Shown piece after piece: positions 8,516 through 17,478 of a stretch of 64,000 nucleotides of DNA. Numbering within the stretch: position 1 is the first letter of the stretch; every line of letters begins with the position of its first letter. A program made the position numbers and the translations under genes. Origin of the DNA: Caballeronia choica (lineage in GTDB: Bacteria > Pseudomonadota > Gammaproteobacteria > Burkholderiales > Burkholderiaceae). The DNA is taken from NCBI RefSeq assembly GCF_001544535.1, contig NZ_FCON02000029.1:1-64000 (forward strand), given 5' to 3'. Below the pieces are notes generated by a model, which saw only the letters and a list, made by a program, of their open reading frames with translations, was not told the DNA's origin and made no database searches.

Positions 8516-8790
8516 AGGTGGCTTGTGTTTGCGCGAGTAGCTTCTAACGAAGATAGTCCAAACAATTTCTCGCGGTTTTCAAAGTTCACCGTCGGCCGGG
8601 GAAAGACGTTTCTCGTCGCGAAGGCGGAAGGCGTCCCGCGCGATACCTCTAAGCCAATTCGACGGTTGTCATATTTAAACGCAAAATTGAAAGCTCCTCG
8701 ACGGTAAAGATTAATCTTCGATTTGTTTAGCGAGCGCTGTGCAGGCGTTTGGTAAATATCAAATCTAGAATAATCTGAGGGAGCATTCGC
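8516..8790. other. 275-bp AT-richer intergenic region with a palindrome
   Basis: This marks the switch from high-GC DNA to the AT-richer metzincin gene. It contains a perfect 12-bp palindrome, AAGATTAATCTT (8707-8718), and A/T-rich stretches that could hold a promoter. A 60-codon frame (8525-8707) has no ribosome-binding site or recognisable domain. Confidence 0.45.
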
Positions 8791-10542
8791 ATGATAAGGC
8801 GGTTCTTAGTCGCTCTTGCTTTTTTCTTATCCACTTTCACTTTAGTTAGTTGTAGCGGCGGTGATGGCCCTGATGCCGGCGTTGCGGCGAGTGGAAAGTC
8901 TGCGCAGTTAAAAAATACGGCGAAGGCTGCGGTTGGGGATAGTCGCGGTTATGCACTGACGGCGGGAATCTGGCCAGCTACACCGATCGGCGTCTGTTGG
9001 GAATTCGATGATAGTTTTATGTCAAGAACCGAATGGCAACGAGGTATCGTTAAGAAAGCGGTGGAGGATACTTGGGTCGCAAATTCAAATGTCTCGTTCA
9101 CGGGGTGGGGCAAGTGCTCGGAGTATCCTAATTTCTATGGCATTCGCATCGCGCTCACAAACGGTGTACCAGGTTATTATTATAACAATATCGGGTACGA
9201 AAATAATAATTGGGCAAACGCGATGCGCCTGAATTTCGATCCCGGATCGTTTATGCAAGATTGCTATCGCGATCCCGAGCGGTGTATTCGAATTACCGCC
9301 GTGCATGAGTTTGGGCACGGATTAGGTTTTTCTCATGAGCAAAATCGCCCGGACAAACCGGAGAATTGCGCCGACGCGCCGCAGGGTAAGGACGGCGATA
9401 TATCCTTTGGCGACTTCGATATGGAATCCGTCATGAGCTACTGCAATGCGCCAGGGGTCTGGATGGGCGACGGAATTCTAAGCGCCACTGACATAAAGAT
9501 GGTCCAGCATTTTTACGGCAAAAAACCTCGCCTGATGTATGTCGTGAAGGCTTCGCAAACGCCACAGTGGATAGCTGTCTTTGAGATGGAAAATGCCACG
9601 TCGGTAGCGCAAATCCCCGCCGATCCAATGGTGGACGATGGCGTGACGCGTGTTATCACGCATATTGTATCCAGTCCCGACGACAAGTTTGTCTTCTATG
9701 TGAACCAACCGTGGAACCGGCCCGGCGCTCACGTCCACACTATCGACACGACGACGAACAAGATAATCAAGTCGACCGCAATCAATGAGGAAATCGTCGA
9801 TTTAAAAGTGTCGCCCGACAGCAAGACGTTATATGTGCTCTGGGTGAATGACCAGAACCAGACTGGCGTACGTCTGTTTGACGCATCGAGTAATGCGGTT
9901 CTTGGCGACATTCCCTTGAGCAACGCAAAGCTTCTCGCCACACCTCGAGTTCAGAACGACGCGATATACGTCCTCACAGCTACAAGCGACTCCTCCGCTC
10001 AGAGCATCGCCAAAATCAGCGTGCCTGACCGTAAGGTAATTCGAACTTATGCCGTCGGACCTGCGGGAAAGAACGGGCTGAACCTCGGTCTTTCCATGGA
10101 CGAAAAGAAAATATATTTCGTGGCTCACGAAATCACGGGCGACAGCACACCACGTATGGCCGCGCTCAATCTCGCAGATGGAACTTACTTCAAGTTGCCT
10201 CCGTTACCTGCGGGATTGGATGTGTTCGATATGCAGGTTTTGAACATGGAAGACATTCTTATAGGAACGCATATCGACTCGATGGGACCCCGTATTTACA
10301 ACATCGAAACCGGGAAGGTAAGCGTAGTCCACTCCGGATCAAATCAAGATGGTCCATATTTATACGTTTATTCCCCCGACAGCGGGCAGAACATTTACAC
10401 AATGTCCGACGGCCGATACGGCGGCAATCTCAACTGGTTCTCGCGGCAGCAAGACCTGAGTTACTCGGGCGGCGACATTCACATGTATTCGTTCCAAATG
10501 TACAGCTTTGCGCAAAAGCGTCCCTTCACGCTCGTTCATTAA
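8791..10542 (+). CDS. Predicted lipoprotein: metzincin metalloprotease + beta-propeller-like domain
   Basis: A 583-residue protein. The signal peptide has a lipobox ending in C21 (TLVSC). Residues about 60-235 form a zinc-protease domain with HEFGHGLGFSHE (ligands H172, H176, H182; catalytic E173) and a Met-turn VMSYC (M215). The extended HExxHxxGxxH motif followed by E-Q-N-R-P-D is closest in form to astacins. Cysteines at 69, 109, 158 and 165 may form disulfides. Residues about 240-583 contain repeated units such as VSPDSKTLYVLW and LSMDEKKIYFV, typical of YVTN/YncE-like beta-propellers. The ribosome-binding site is GGGAG. The gene is visibly AT-richer than its neighbours, suggesting transfer. 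Substrate unknown. Confidence 0.82.
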   Translation: MIRRFLVALAFFLSTFTLVSCSGGDGPDAGVAASGKSAQLKNTAKAAVGDSRGYALTAGIWPATPIGVCWEFDDSFMSRTEWQRGIVKKAVEDTWVANSNVSFTGWGKCSEYPNFYGIRIALTNGVPGYYYNNIGYENNNWANAMRLNFDPGSFMQDCYRDPERCIRITAVHEFGHGLGFSHEQNRPDKPENCADAPQGKDGDISFGDFDMESVMSYCNAPGVWMGDGILSATDIKMVQHFYGKKPRLMYVVKASQTPQWIAVFEMENATSVAQIPADPMVDDGVTRVITHIVSSPDDKFVFYVNQPWNRPGAHVHTIDTTTNKIIKSTAINEEIVDLKVSPDSKTLYVLWVNDQNQTGVRLFDASSNAVLGDIPLSNAKLLATPRVQNDAIYVLTATSDSSAQSIAKISVPDRKVIRTYAVGPAGKNGLNLGLSMDEKKIYFVAHEITGDSTPRMAALNLADGTYFKLPPLPAGLDVFDMQVLNMEDILIGTHIDSMGPRIYNIETGKVSVVHSGSNQDGPYLYVYSPDSGQNIYTMSDGRYGGNLNWFSRQQDLSYSGGDIHMYSFQMYSFAQKRPFTLVH

Positions 10543-10739
10543 CGAATTTTGATTACATCCACCCACTCCGCGGCAGACGTGCCGATTGTCGGGCCGACCA
10601 AGCCACCGGGGCGGCGCGATATAGGTATTCGGCTGCGCAAATTCACAGCTTCGAAACAGTCGACACGTCACGCGTATGGCACGCCCTTGCGTTGCCCATG
10701 ACCAAACGTCTAATGCACTCTTTAACGATAGGAAGATCA

Positions 10740-12236
10740 ATGACACGCCAAAGCAAACACTGTGAAACCGCCCGCCTGCCGGCCCGTCACGCGAACCTCG
10801 TTACGGCGCTACTACTGAGCGCCGTTCCTGCCATCGCTCTTTACGCATCGGCTGCAGACGCACAGGCGCTATCCGCTGCGGGCGGCAAAGCCAATCGCCC
10901 CAGTATCGCTATCACGGCCAATGGCACGCCGGTCGTCAACATCGTCGCGCCGAACGCGGCCGGCCTTTCGCACAACAAGTTCACCGACTACAACGTCGGC
11001 GCAGCCGGCCTCGTACTCAACAACAGCCGCACGGCTGTACAGACGCAACTCGGCGGCGTGATCGCAGGCAACTCGCAACTCGGCGCGAAACCAGCGAAGG
11101 TGATCCTCAACGAAGTCATCGGCGCGAATCCCACGATGCTCAACGGAACGACCGAGATCGCCGGCAAATCGGCGCATCTCATCGTCGCGAACCCGAACGG
11201 CATCACCGTGAACGGCGGTGGTTTCATCAACGCGCCGCGAACCACGCTGACAACCGGCAAGGCGACGTTCGACTCACTGGGCAACATCACGAATATCGAC
11301 ACCACAAGAGGCCGCATCGAAATCCAAGGCAAGGGCCTCGACGCGACGCGTATCGACCAACTAGATCTGATCGCGCGCAGTATCGTGGTGAACGCTGCAC
11401 TGCACGCCGACGGCGCCAAGGTCGTGGGTGTCGGTGGCGTCACGCGTCATAGCCTGGCGTCCGGCGCAACGCAGTCGGCCGTGGAAGCCGGCCTGACGGC
11501 AGAAGGCTCGGCGCCGCGCACCGTCGCCATCGACGTCTCGAAACTCGGCAGCATGTACGCGAATTCGATCCGTCTCGTCGGCTCGCGGGATGGCGTGGGC
11601 GTGAACGACAACAACGGCGCCGGCACTCCTGTCTCAGCGAGGTCGATGCCCGAGTGGGGCATCGATAGCGGACGAATCAACGTGAATGGCCTGATCCAGG
11701 CGGGTTCGGGTGGCGCATCGTTCTCGACCGGCAGCCTGACAGTTATCGGGAAGACCGGGACGGTATCTTCGGCGCGCGGCCTTTCAGTCTCAGGCGGGAC
11801 CAGAAATGAAGGCAATATCCTCGCGCGCACGCTCTCGGTCGAAAACCTCGACAACAGCACCGGCACCCTCAAGACCACCGGCAAGATGAGTGTTTCCGGC
11901 AGTACTGAAAACACCCTCGGCCGAATTGATGTGGGCTCGGCGTCGTTCGTGGGTGCGGTCAGCAACGACCGTGGCGTGATCCACTCCGCGGGAAAGCTGA
12001 ACGCCGCAGGGCTCGTCAACAATATCCTCGGCGAGATCTCCGCACAGTCCATCGCGATCGACGGCAGGCTGTACAACGAACACGGCGGCCTGCTCCGCTC
12101 CGGTTCGACAATCAAGGTCAACGGCTACACATCGAACAACGACGGCACGATCGAATACGTCAGTTCCGCCAAATTCGCAAACCCGGTGGACGGCGTCGTG
12201 ACAAAGCTCAAGCCAGGCAACGTGTCGATGCGCTGA
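10740..12236 (+). CDS. Compact TpsA exoprotein (filamentous-haemagglutinin N-terminal domain)
   Basis: A 498-residue secreted protein of a two-partner secretion system. The signal peptide is extended and ends near ADAQA (about residue 42). The TPS domain follows, with NKFTDYNVGAAGLVLNN (79-95) and NPNGI (151-155); the usual NPNL motif appears as NSQL (111-114). The region from about 330 to 480 shows short beta-helix repeats (for example KLNAAGLVNNILGEI). It then ends, whereas most TpsA proteins run to thousands of residues. No toxin, RHS or CDI C-terminus and no immunity gene follow. I chose the ATG at 10740, preceded by AGGAAG; an upstream in-frame ATG at 10692 is possible. Confidence 0.85.
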   Translation: MTRQSKHCETARLPARHANLVTALLLSAVPAIALYASAADAQALSAAGGKANRPSIAITANGTPVVNIVAPNAAGLSHNKFTDYNVGAAGLVLNNSRTAVQTQLGGVIAGNSQLGAKPAKVILNEVIGANPTMLNGTTEIAGKSAHLIVANPNGITVNGGGFINAPRTTLTTGKATFDSLGNITNIDTTRGRIEIQGKGLDATRIDQLDLIARSIVVNAALHADGAKVVGVGGVTRHSLASGATQSAVEAGLTAEGSAPRTVAIDVSKLGSMYANSIRLVGSRDGVGVNDNNGAGTPVSARSMPEWGIDSGRINVNGLIQAGSGGASFSTGSLTVIGKTGTVSSARGLSVSGGTRNEGNILARTLSVENLDNSTGTLKTTGKMSVSGSTENTLGRIDVGSASFVGAVSNDRGVIHSAGKLNAAGLVNNILGEISAQSIAIDGRLYNEHGGLLRSGSTIKVNGYTSNNDGTIEYVSSAKFANPVDGVVTKLKPGNVSMR

Positions 12237-12289
12237 TCAAACAGCGCTGCGACTCGCCTTCGGCGTGGGTCGGCGGCGTGCCAGATTTA

Positions 12290-12318
12290 GCGGGGCCGAA
12301 CGTCGCGTTCGGCCCCGC
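12290..12318 (+). terminator. Hairpin between tpsA and tpsB (possible attenuator)
   Basis: A perfect 13-bp stem: GCGGGGCCGAACG (12290-12302), loop TCG, CGTTCGGCCCCGC (12306-12318), followed by CGTTCTTTT-like sequence. The T-tract is imperfect, so it may be a partial terminator setting more tpsA than tpsB transcript, or a message-stabilising structure. Confidence 0.6.
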
Positions 12319-12458
12319 GTCCGTTCTTTTGATGGCGTGGAAGGACAAGAGCTAGCGGCCACGTTGTGGGAGATTGAACACGCACGTTCCGCTTCGCCGC
12401 CATCGCTTCCCCCTCAAGCCGGCACGCCTACTTTCAACTCTTCCGGCCTCGCAACACC

Positions 12459-14171
12459 ATGCTTTTCCGCGCCTTTCCCGCCATTTCGATCAACAAGCAC
12501 CGCTCGCTCACGGCAGCTCTCCTCGTTTGGTCAACGCTGCCGCACAGCGAGGCGCGGGCGCAACGAGCGCCGGTCGATATCCCGTCCCTCACGAACTACC
12601 AGCCGAGCCAGGAACAACGGCTCGACGCGGTACTGGATGCCGCCGTCCCGCGACCGAGCGCGCTCTCCGCATCGACCAGCGACGATCCCCCCTCGCTGGC
12701 ATTACCGCTGGAAATGTCGTGCATGGTCGTCCGTGACGTCGATTGGCGAGGCGCACTCCCATTTCCCTGGCTGACCACGCTCGCCCGCATCGAAGGCGAA
12801 TGCATCGGCGAGCAGGGTCTTCGCGTTCTTCAGGACTGGCTCTCACGCGAACTCATCGCACGCGGCTTCATCACGACGCGCCTCAACATCCCGAAGGACG
12901 AATTTCAGGACGGCCATCTCGTCGTGCAAATCGTCCCGGGGACGATCGGCAAGATCCGCGACGAAGGCGGCGGCATCGGCTGGCAGCCCGCCGCGTTTCC
13001 GACCGGACCCGGAGACGCGCTCAATGTGCGCGACCTGGATCAGGCGATGGAAAACATGCTTCGCCTTCCGGGACAAAGCGGCGTGAACTTCGATCTCCTT
13101 CCCGGCGCGAGGCTGGGCGCGACCGACATCGTGATCGTTCATCCCGAGGAATCGAAGCGCTGGCATGTGGTTTTGAATGCCGACAATCAGGGCGTCGCGG
13201 CAACCGGACGCAATCAGGTCGGCGCAACCGTCGCGATCGATTCACCGCTGCATCTTTATGACCAGTTGATCGTGGGCTTGAACAACGACGCCGAACTCAA
13301 CAACCACGAGGTCGCGTCGAATGCCAAAAGCGCCGCGTGGAACGTGCCGCTCGGCTACGCGTCCTTGTCGATCGGCGCGAGTGAATGGTCGTCGAAGCAA
13401 ACCATCGCGGACGTCGGCCCGGATTATCCGTACCGCAGCCGCACACGGCGCTTCGACTTCGGTATCGGCTTCGCGCCTTACCGTTCGCAAGACGCAAAAG
13501 GCGCGCTGCAGTTCAAGATCGTGCGCCGTCAGGAGATCAATACCGTCGGCGATGCGCCGATTGCCACGCAGAACCACGACATCACGGGTTATGAAGCCAA
13601 CTTTGCCCATCAGCAGGAACTCGCCTGGGCATCGGTGAGAGCGGGCGCGGGAGTGCGGGGAAGTCTCGCGGGTGTGAGCCGCGACCCCGGCCATGTCTAC
13701 GGCCATGCGAACTGGAACGGCCGATACTGGATTCTTGGCACGAACACGTCGATCGACGTCCCGTTCGAAGCCGGCGAGCGACGCTTCGGCTATCGCGGCA
13801 CACTGTCGGTGCAGTGGTCGCCCATGCCGATTCCATCGACCGAATACCTGCAACTCGGAGGACGCTACACCGTCCGTGGCTTCGATGGCAACTCGGTTCT
13901 CTCGGCAGAAAGCGGCTGGGTATGGCGCAACGAAATCGCGACGGGGGCGTTCGCCGGCAGCGAAGCCTATGTGGCGCTGGACACTGGACGTGTGAGCGGT
14001 CCTTCGGCTGGGGAACTGACCGGCCAGACGCTTGCCGGAACCGCTCTCGGATTGCGAGGCACGTATAAAACGTTCGGATACGACGCTTCACTTGGCCTGC
14101 CGCTTGTCAAACCTTCGGGATTCAAGGCTCGGACCGCGTTCCTCGGCCTGTCCTTGACGGCTCGCATCTGA
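12459..14171 (+). CDS. TpsB outer-membrane transporter (ShlB/FhaC/HecB family)
   Basis: A 570-residue Omp85-superfamily pore that exports the TpsA encoded just upstream. The signal peptide covers residues 1 to about 35 (ending EARAQ). Two POTRA domains follow at about 85-160 (WLTTLARIEGECIGEQGLR...) and 160-225. A 16-strand barrel fills the rest, with the family hallmark VRGFDG at 472-477 for the loop folding into the pore. It ends with a hydrophobic strand, LGLSLTARI. The 222-bp gap after tpsA contains a strong hairpin. Order and strand suggest one operon. Confidence 0.92.
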   Translation: MLFRAFPAISINKHRSLTAALLVWSTLPHSEARAQRAPVDIPSLTNYQPSQEQRLDAVLDAAVPRPSALSASTSDDPPSLALPLEMSCMVVRDVDWRGALPFPWLTTLARIEGECIGEQGLRVLQDWLSRELIARGFITTRLNIPKDEFQDGHLVVQIVPGTIGKIRDEGGGIGWQPAAFPTGPGDALNVRDLDQAMENMLRLPGQSGVNFDLLPGARLGATDIVIVHPEESKRWHVVLNADNQGVAATGRNQVGATVAIDSPLHLYDQLIVGLNNDAELNNHEVASNAKSAAWNVPLGYASLSIGASEWSSKQTIADVGPDYPYRSRTRRFDFGIGFAPYRSQDAKGALQFKIVRRQEINTVGDAPIATQNHDITGYEANFAHQQELAWASVRAGAGVRGSLAGVSRDPGHVYGHANWNGRYWILGTNTSIDVPFEAGERRFGYRGTLSVQWSPMPIPSTEYLQLGGRYTVRGFDGNSVLSAESGWVWRNEIATGAFAGSEAYVALDTGRVSGPSAGELTGQTLAGTALGLRGTYKTFGYDASLGLPLVKPSGFKARTAFLGLSLTARI

Positions 14172-14247
14172 ACGAAGCGTTTTGGCTTTCGCTTTCACGT
14201 CATCGCCGCGTCGCGTGTACTGGATCAGTCTTGGGCCGACAAAACGC

Positions 14248-14318
14248 AAAAGGCCGGCAGAAAGCGTCCGATTCGCCCCGAAGTGCAGGGCAAACCTGGA
14301 AACGTTCTGCCGGCCAAA
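14248..14318 (-). terminator. Candidate terminator downstream of nrdA
   Basis: An 11-bp perfect stem, GGCCGGCAGAA (14252-14262) with TTCTGCCGGCC (14305-14315), encloses a 42-nt loop. On the minus strand the second arm is followed by TTTTGCGTTTTG. It lies between the convergent tpsB and nrdA stop codons. Confidence 0.6.
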
Positions 14319-14386
14319 AACCACAGCGTGGTTGCGGACGAAGCGGACTTACCGAGGAAACGTCCGACTACCGCGCCTCATAGCTA

Positions 14387-17383
14387 TTACTGGCAAGCCT
14401 CGCACTCATCGAACCCCGGATCGCCCGGACGCATCATGCACACCGGCCCGTCGGCTTCGGGCGCTGCCGCTACGGCCGGAGCCGTCGCTGCTGCGGCGTT
14501 GAAGCCACCCGCCGACGCACCGCCTGCACCCGTCGAGCCGAAGCCCGCACCCGACATGCCGCTCGCGCCGCCGCCCGACTCCCCCGACGGCACCGCATTC
14601 AGCGCGCCGTGCGCGACGGTCGACTTCTCGACGCTCGTCGCCGACATCGTGCGGAGGTAGTAGGTCGTCTTCAGGCCGCGCAGCCACGCGAGCTTGTAGA
14701 CCTCGTCGAGCTTCTTGCCCGACGCGCCCGCCATGTAGATGTTCAGCGACTGCGCCTGATCGATCCACTTCTGACGGCGCGCCGCCGCTTCCACGACCCA
14801 CTTCGCATCCAGTTCGAACGCCGTGGCGTAGATCGCGCGCAGGTCGGCCGGGATGCGGTCGATGCGCGAAAGCGTGCCGTCGAAGTACTTCAGGTCGGAG
14901 ACCATCACTTCGTCCCACAGGCCGCGCGTCTTCAGGTCACGCACCAGGTAGTCGTTCACGACCGTGAACTCGCCCGACAGGTTCGACTTCACGTACAGGT
15001 TCTGGAACGTCGGCTCGATGCACGCCGAGACGCCGATGATGTTCGAGATCGTCGCCGTCGGCGCGATCGCGACGCAGTTGGAGTTGCGCATGCCGTGCGC
15101 CGCGATGCGCGAACGCAGCGCTGCCCAGTCCATCGTTTCGCTGTCGTCGACTTCGACGTAGCCGCCGCGCTCTTCGGCCAGGAGCTTCAGCGAATCCTTC
15201 GGGAGGATGCCGCGATCCCACAGCGAGCCGCGGTAGCTCGAGTAGCGGCCGCGCTCTTCCGCCAGTTCCGTCGACGCGTAGTACGCGTAGTAGCAGACCG
15301 CTTCCATCGACGTATCGGCGAACTTGACCGCTTCGTCCGACGCGTACGGCGTGCGCAGCAAGTGCAGGCAGTCCTGGAAGCCCATGATGCCCATGCCGAC
15401 CGGACGATGCTTCAGGTTCGAGTTACGCGCCTTGGCGACGGCGTAGTAATTGATGTCGATCACGTTGTCGAGCATGCGCATCGCGACCTTGATGGTGCGC
15501 TTCAACTTGTCGTGATCGAGCGCCAGCGTGCCGTCGGCCTGCTTCGACAGGTGCGCGACGAGGTTCACCGAACCCAGGTTGCAGACGGCGATCTCGGTGT
15601 CGCTCGTGTTCAGCGTGATTTCCGTGCACAGGTTCGACGAGTGGACGACGCCCACGTGCTGCTGCGGCGAACGGATGTTGCACGGGTCCTTGAACGTGAT
15701 CCACGGATGGCCGGTTTCGAACAGCATGCCGAGCATCTTGCGCCACAGTTGCGCCGCCGGAATCTTCTTGAACAGCTTGATCTCGCCGCGCGCCGCCTTC
15801 TCTTCGTAAGCCGTGTAAGCCTTCTCGAACGCCGCGCCGAACAGGTCGTGCAGGTCCGGGCAGGTCGCCGGCGAGAAGAGCGTCCAGTCGCCGCCTTCGT
15901 GCACGCGCTTCATGAACAGGTCGGGAATCCAGTTCGCCGTGTTCATGTCGTGAGTGCGTCGGCGGTCGTCGCCGGTGTTCTTGCGCAGTTCCAGGAACTC
16001 TTCGATGTCCAGGTGCCACGTTTCCAGATACGCGCACACCGCACCCTTGCGCTTGCCGCCCTGGTTCACCGCGACGGCCGTGTCGTTCACCACCTTCAGG
16101 AACGGCACCACGCCCTGCGACTTGCCGTTCGTGCCCTTGATATGCGAGCCGAGCGCGCGAACGCGCGTCCAGTCGTTGCCGAGGCCGCCCGCGAACTTCG
16201 ACAGCAGCGCGTTTTCCTTCAGCGCTTCGTAGATGCCGTCGAGGTCGTCGGCAACCGTCGTCAGGTAGCACGACGACAGTTGCGAGCGGCGCGTGCCGGA
16301 ATTGAACAGCGTCGGCGTCGACGACATGAAGTCGAAGCTCGACAGCACGTTGTAGAACTCGATCGCTCGCGCTTCGCGGTCGATTTCGTTCAGCGCGAGG
16401 CCCATCGCGACACGCATGAAGAACGCCTGCGGCAATTCGATGCGCTTGCCGCCTTCCGTGTGCAGGAAGTAGCGGTCATACAGCGTCTGCAGGCCGAGAT
16501 AGCCGAATTGCAGGTCGCGGTCCGCGTCGAGCGCGGCGCCGAGACGCTTCAGGTCGAATTGCTGGAGCTTTTCGTCGAGCAGTTCAGCTTCCACGCCTTG
16601 CTTGATGAAGAGCGGGAAGTACTCGGCGTAGCGCTCGCCCATGGCGCCTTGCGGGACTTCGTCTTCCAGGATCTCGCGGCGGATCGTGTGCAGCAGGATG
16701 CGCGCCGTGACCTGGCTGTACGCCGGGTCCTTCTCGATCATCGTGCGGGCCGCGAGGATGGCCGAGTCGTAGACCTGGCTCATCGGCACGCCGTCGTACA
16801 GGTTCTTCACCGTTTCCGCGACGATCGGATCGGCGTTGACCACATCGCCCAGGTTCGCGCACGCCTCGACGATGCGCGCCTTCAGCGCGTCGAGGTCGAG
16901 CGGACGGGAGACGCCGCCATCGATCACGTTGATGCCGAGCGCGTTCGCCTTCACTTCCGGCGCGTGTGCGCGCTCCTGCGTGCGCTTCTCGCGATACAGC
17001 ACGTAGGCACGCGCGACGTTGTGCTCGCCGCCGCGCATCAGCGCGAGCTCGACCTGATCCTGGATGTCTTCGATATGGAACGTGCCGCCGTTCGGACGGC
17101 TGCGCACGAGCGCGCGCACGACGCTCTGCGTCAGTTGCTCGACCAGCTCGCGCACGCGCGCGGAAGCTGCGCCCTGCCCGCCGTTCACCGCGAGGAACGC
17201 CTTCGTCACGGCGATCGCGATCTTCGACGGCTCGAACGACACCACGGTCCCGTTACGACGGATGACCTTGTAGTCGGCGAGCGTCGTGGTCGGCGCGAGC
17301 GCCTGCGCGCCCGGCTGCTGGCTGCCCGCCTGCCGTGCGGATACGCCTTCGTAGGAGGTCGTGGCGTTGTCGGTGGTTTGCAT
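14387..17383 (-). CDS. nrdA: Ribonucleotide reductase class I subunit alpha (NrdA)
   Basis: The catalytic subunit (998 residues) converting ribonucleoside diphosphates to deoxyribonucleotides. An N-terminal ATP-cone (about residues 35-130, KVIRRNGTVVSFEPSKIA) senses ATP/dATP. Active-site and transfer residues are visible as SQLSSCYL, NLCTEITLN and the tyrosine pair in TYYLRTMSA. The extreme C-terminus, ECEACQ, holds the Cys pair re-reduced by thioredoxin/glutaredoxin. Before it is a Gly/Ala/Ser-rich flexible linker of about 50 residues. I chose the ATG at 17383 (AGGAG 8 nt upstream); an in-frame TTG at 17389 lies too close to the site. It is separated from nrdB by 8 kb of other genes. Confidence 0.97.
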   Translation of the reverse strand: MQTTDNATTSYEGVSARQAGSQQPGAQALAPTTTLADYKVIRRNGTVVSFEPSKIAIAVTKAFLAVNGGQGAASARVRELVEQLTQSVVRALVRSRPNGGTFHIEDIQDQVELALMRGGEHNVARAYVLYREKRTQERAHAPEVKANALGINVIDGGVSRPLDLDALKARIVEACANLGDVVNADPIVAETVKNLYDGVPMSQVYDSAILAARTMIEKDPAYSQVTARILLHTIRREILEDEVPQGAMGERYAEYFPLFIKQGVEAELLDEKLQQFDLKRLGAALDADRDLQFGYLGLQTLYDRYFLHTEGGKRIELPQAFFMRVAMGLALNEIDREARAIEFYNVLSSFDFMSSTPTLFNSGTRRSQLSSCYLTTVADDLDGIYEALKENALLSKFAGGLGNDWTRVRALGSHIKGTNGKSQGVVPFLKVVNDTAVAVNQGGKRKGAVCAYLETWHLDIEEFLELRKNTGDDRRRTHDMNTANWIPDLFMKRVHEGGDWTLFSPATCPDLHDLFGAAFEKAYTAYEEKAARGEIKLFKKIPAAQLWRKMLGMLFETGHPWITFKDPCNIRSPQQHVGVVHSSNLCTEITLNTSDTEIAVCNLGSVNLVAHLSKQADGTLALDHDKLKRTIKVAMRMLDNVIDINYYAVAKARNSNLKHRPVGMGIMGFQDCLHLLRTPYASDEAVKFADTSMEAVCYYAYYASTELAEERGRYSSYRGSLWDRGILPKDSLKLLAEERGGYVEVDDSETMDWAALRSRIAAHGMRNSNCVAIAPTATISNIIGVSACIEPTFQNLYVKSNLSGEFTVVNDYLVRDLKTRGLWDEVMVSDLKYFDGTLSRIDRIPADLRAIYATAFELDAKWVVEAAARRQKWIDQAQSLNIYMAGASGKKLDEVYKLAWLRGLKTTYYLRTMSATSVEKSTVAHGALNAVPSGESGGGASGMSGAGFGSTGAGGASAGGFNAAAATAPAVAAAPEADGPVCMMRPGDPGFDECEACQ

Positions 17384-17441
17384 GTGCAAAACTCCTGGTG
17401 TTCGAATGGTGCGGAACGTCGTCCGCGGATTTATGACTTAT

Positions 17442-17478
17442 GCCGCGTGAGGTGTCTCACGGAGACACCTCACGCGGA
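17442..17478 (-). promoter_or_regulatory. Perfect 16-bp hairpin in nrdA leader
   Basis: CCGCGTGAGGTGTCTC (17443-17458), loop ACG, GAGACACCTCACGCGG (17462-17477). The structure lies 60-94 nt upstream of the nrdA ATG and within the inferred untranslated leader. No T-run follows on either strand, so it is not a classical terminator. Confidence 0.7.

Noticed and set aside
8525-8707. 60-codon frame between the MFS gene and the metzincin gene
   Set aside because: No ribosome-binding site, no signal or domain; it lies in the AT-richer upstream region.
10740-14171. Contact-dependent inhibition (CDI/Bcp) system
   Set aside because: TpsA is only 498 residues, with no VENN-type motif or toxin domain, no immunity gene, and no BcpI/BcpO between tpsA and tpsB.
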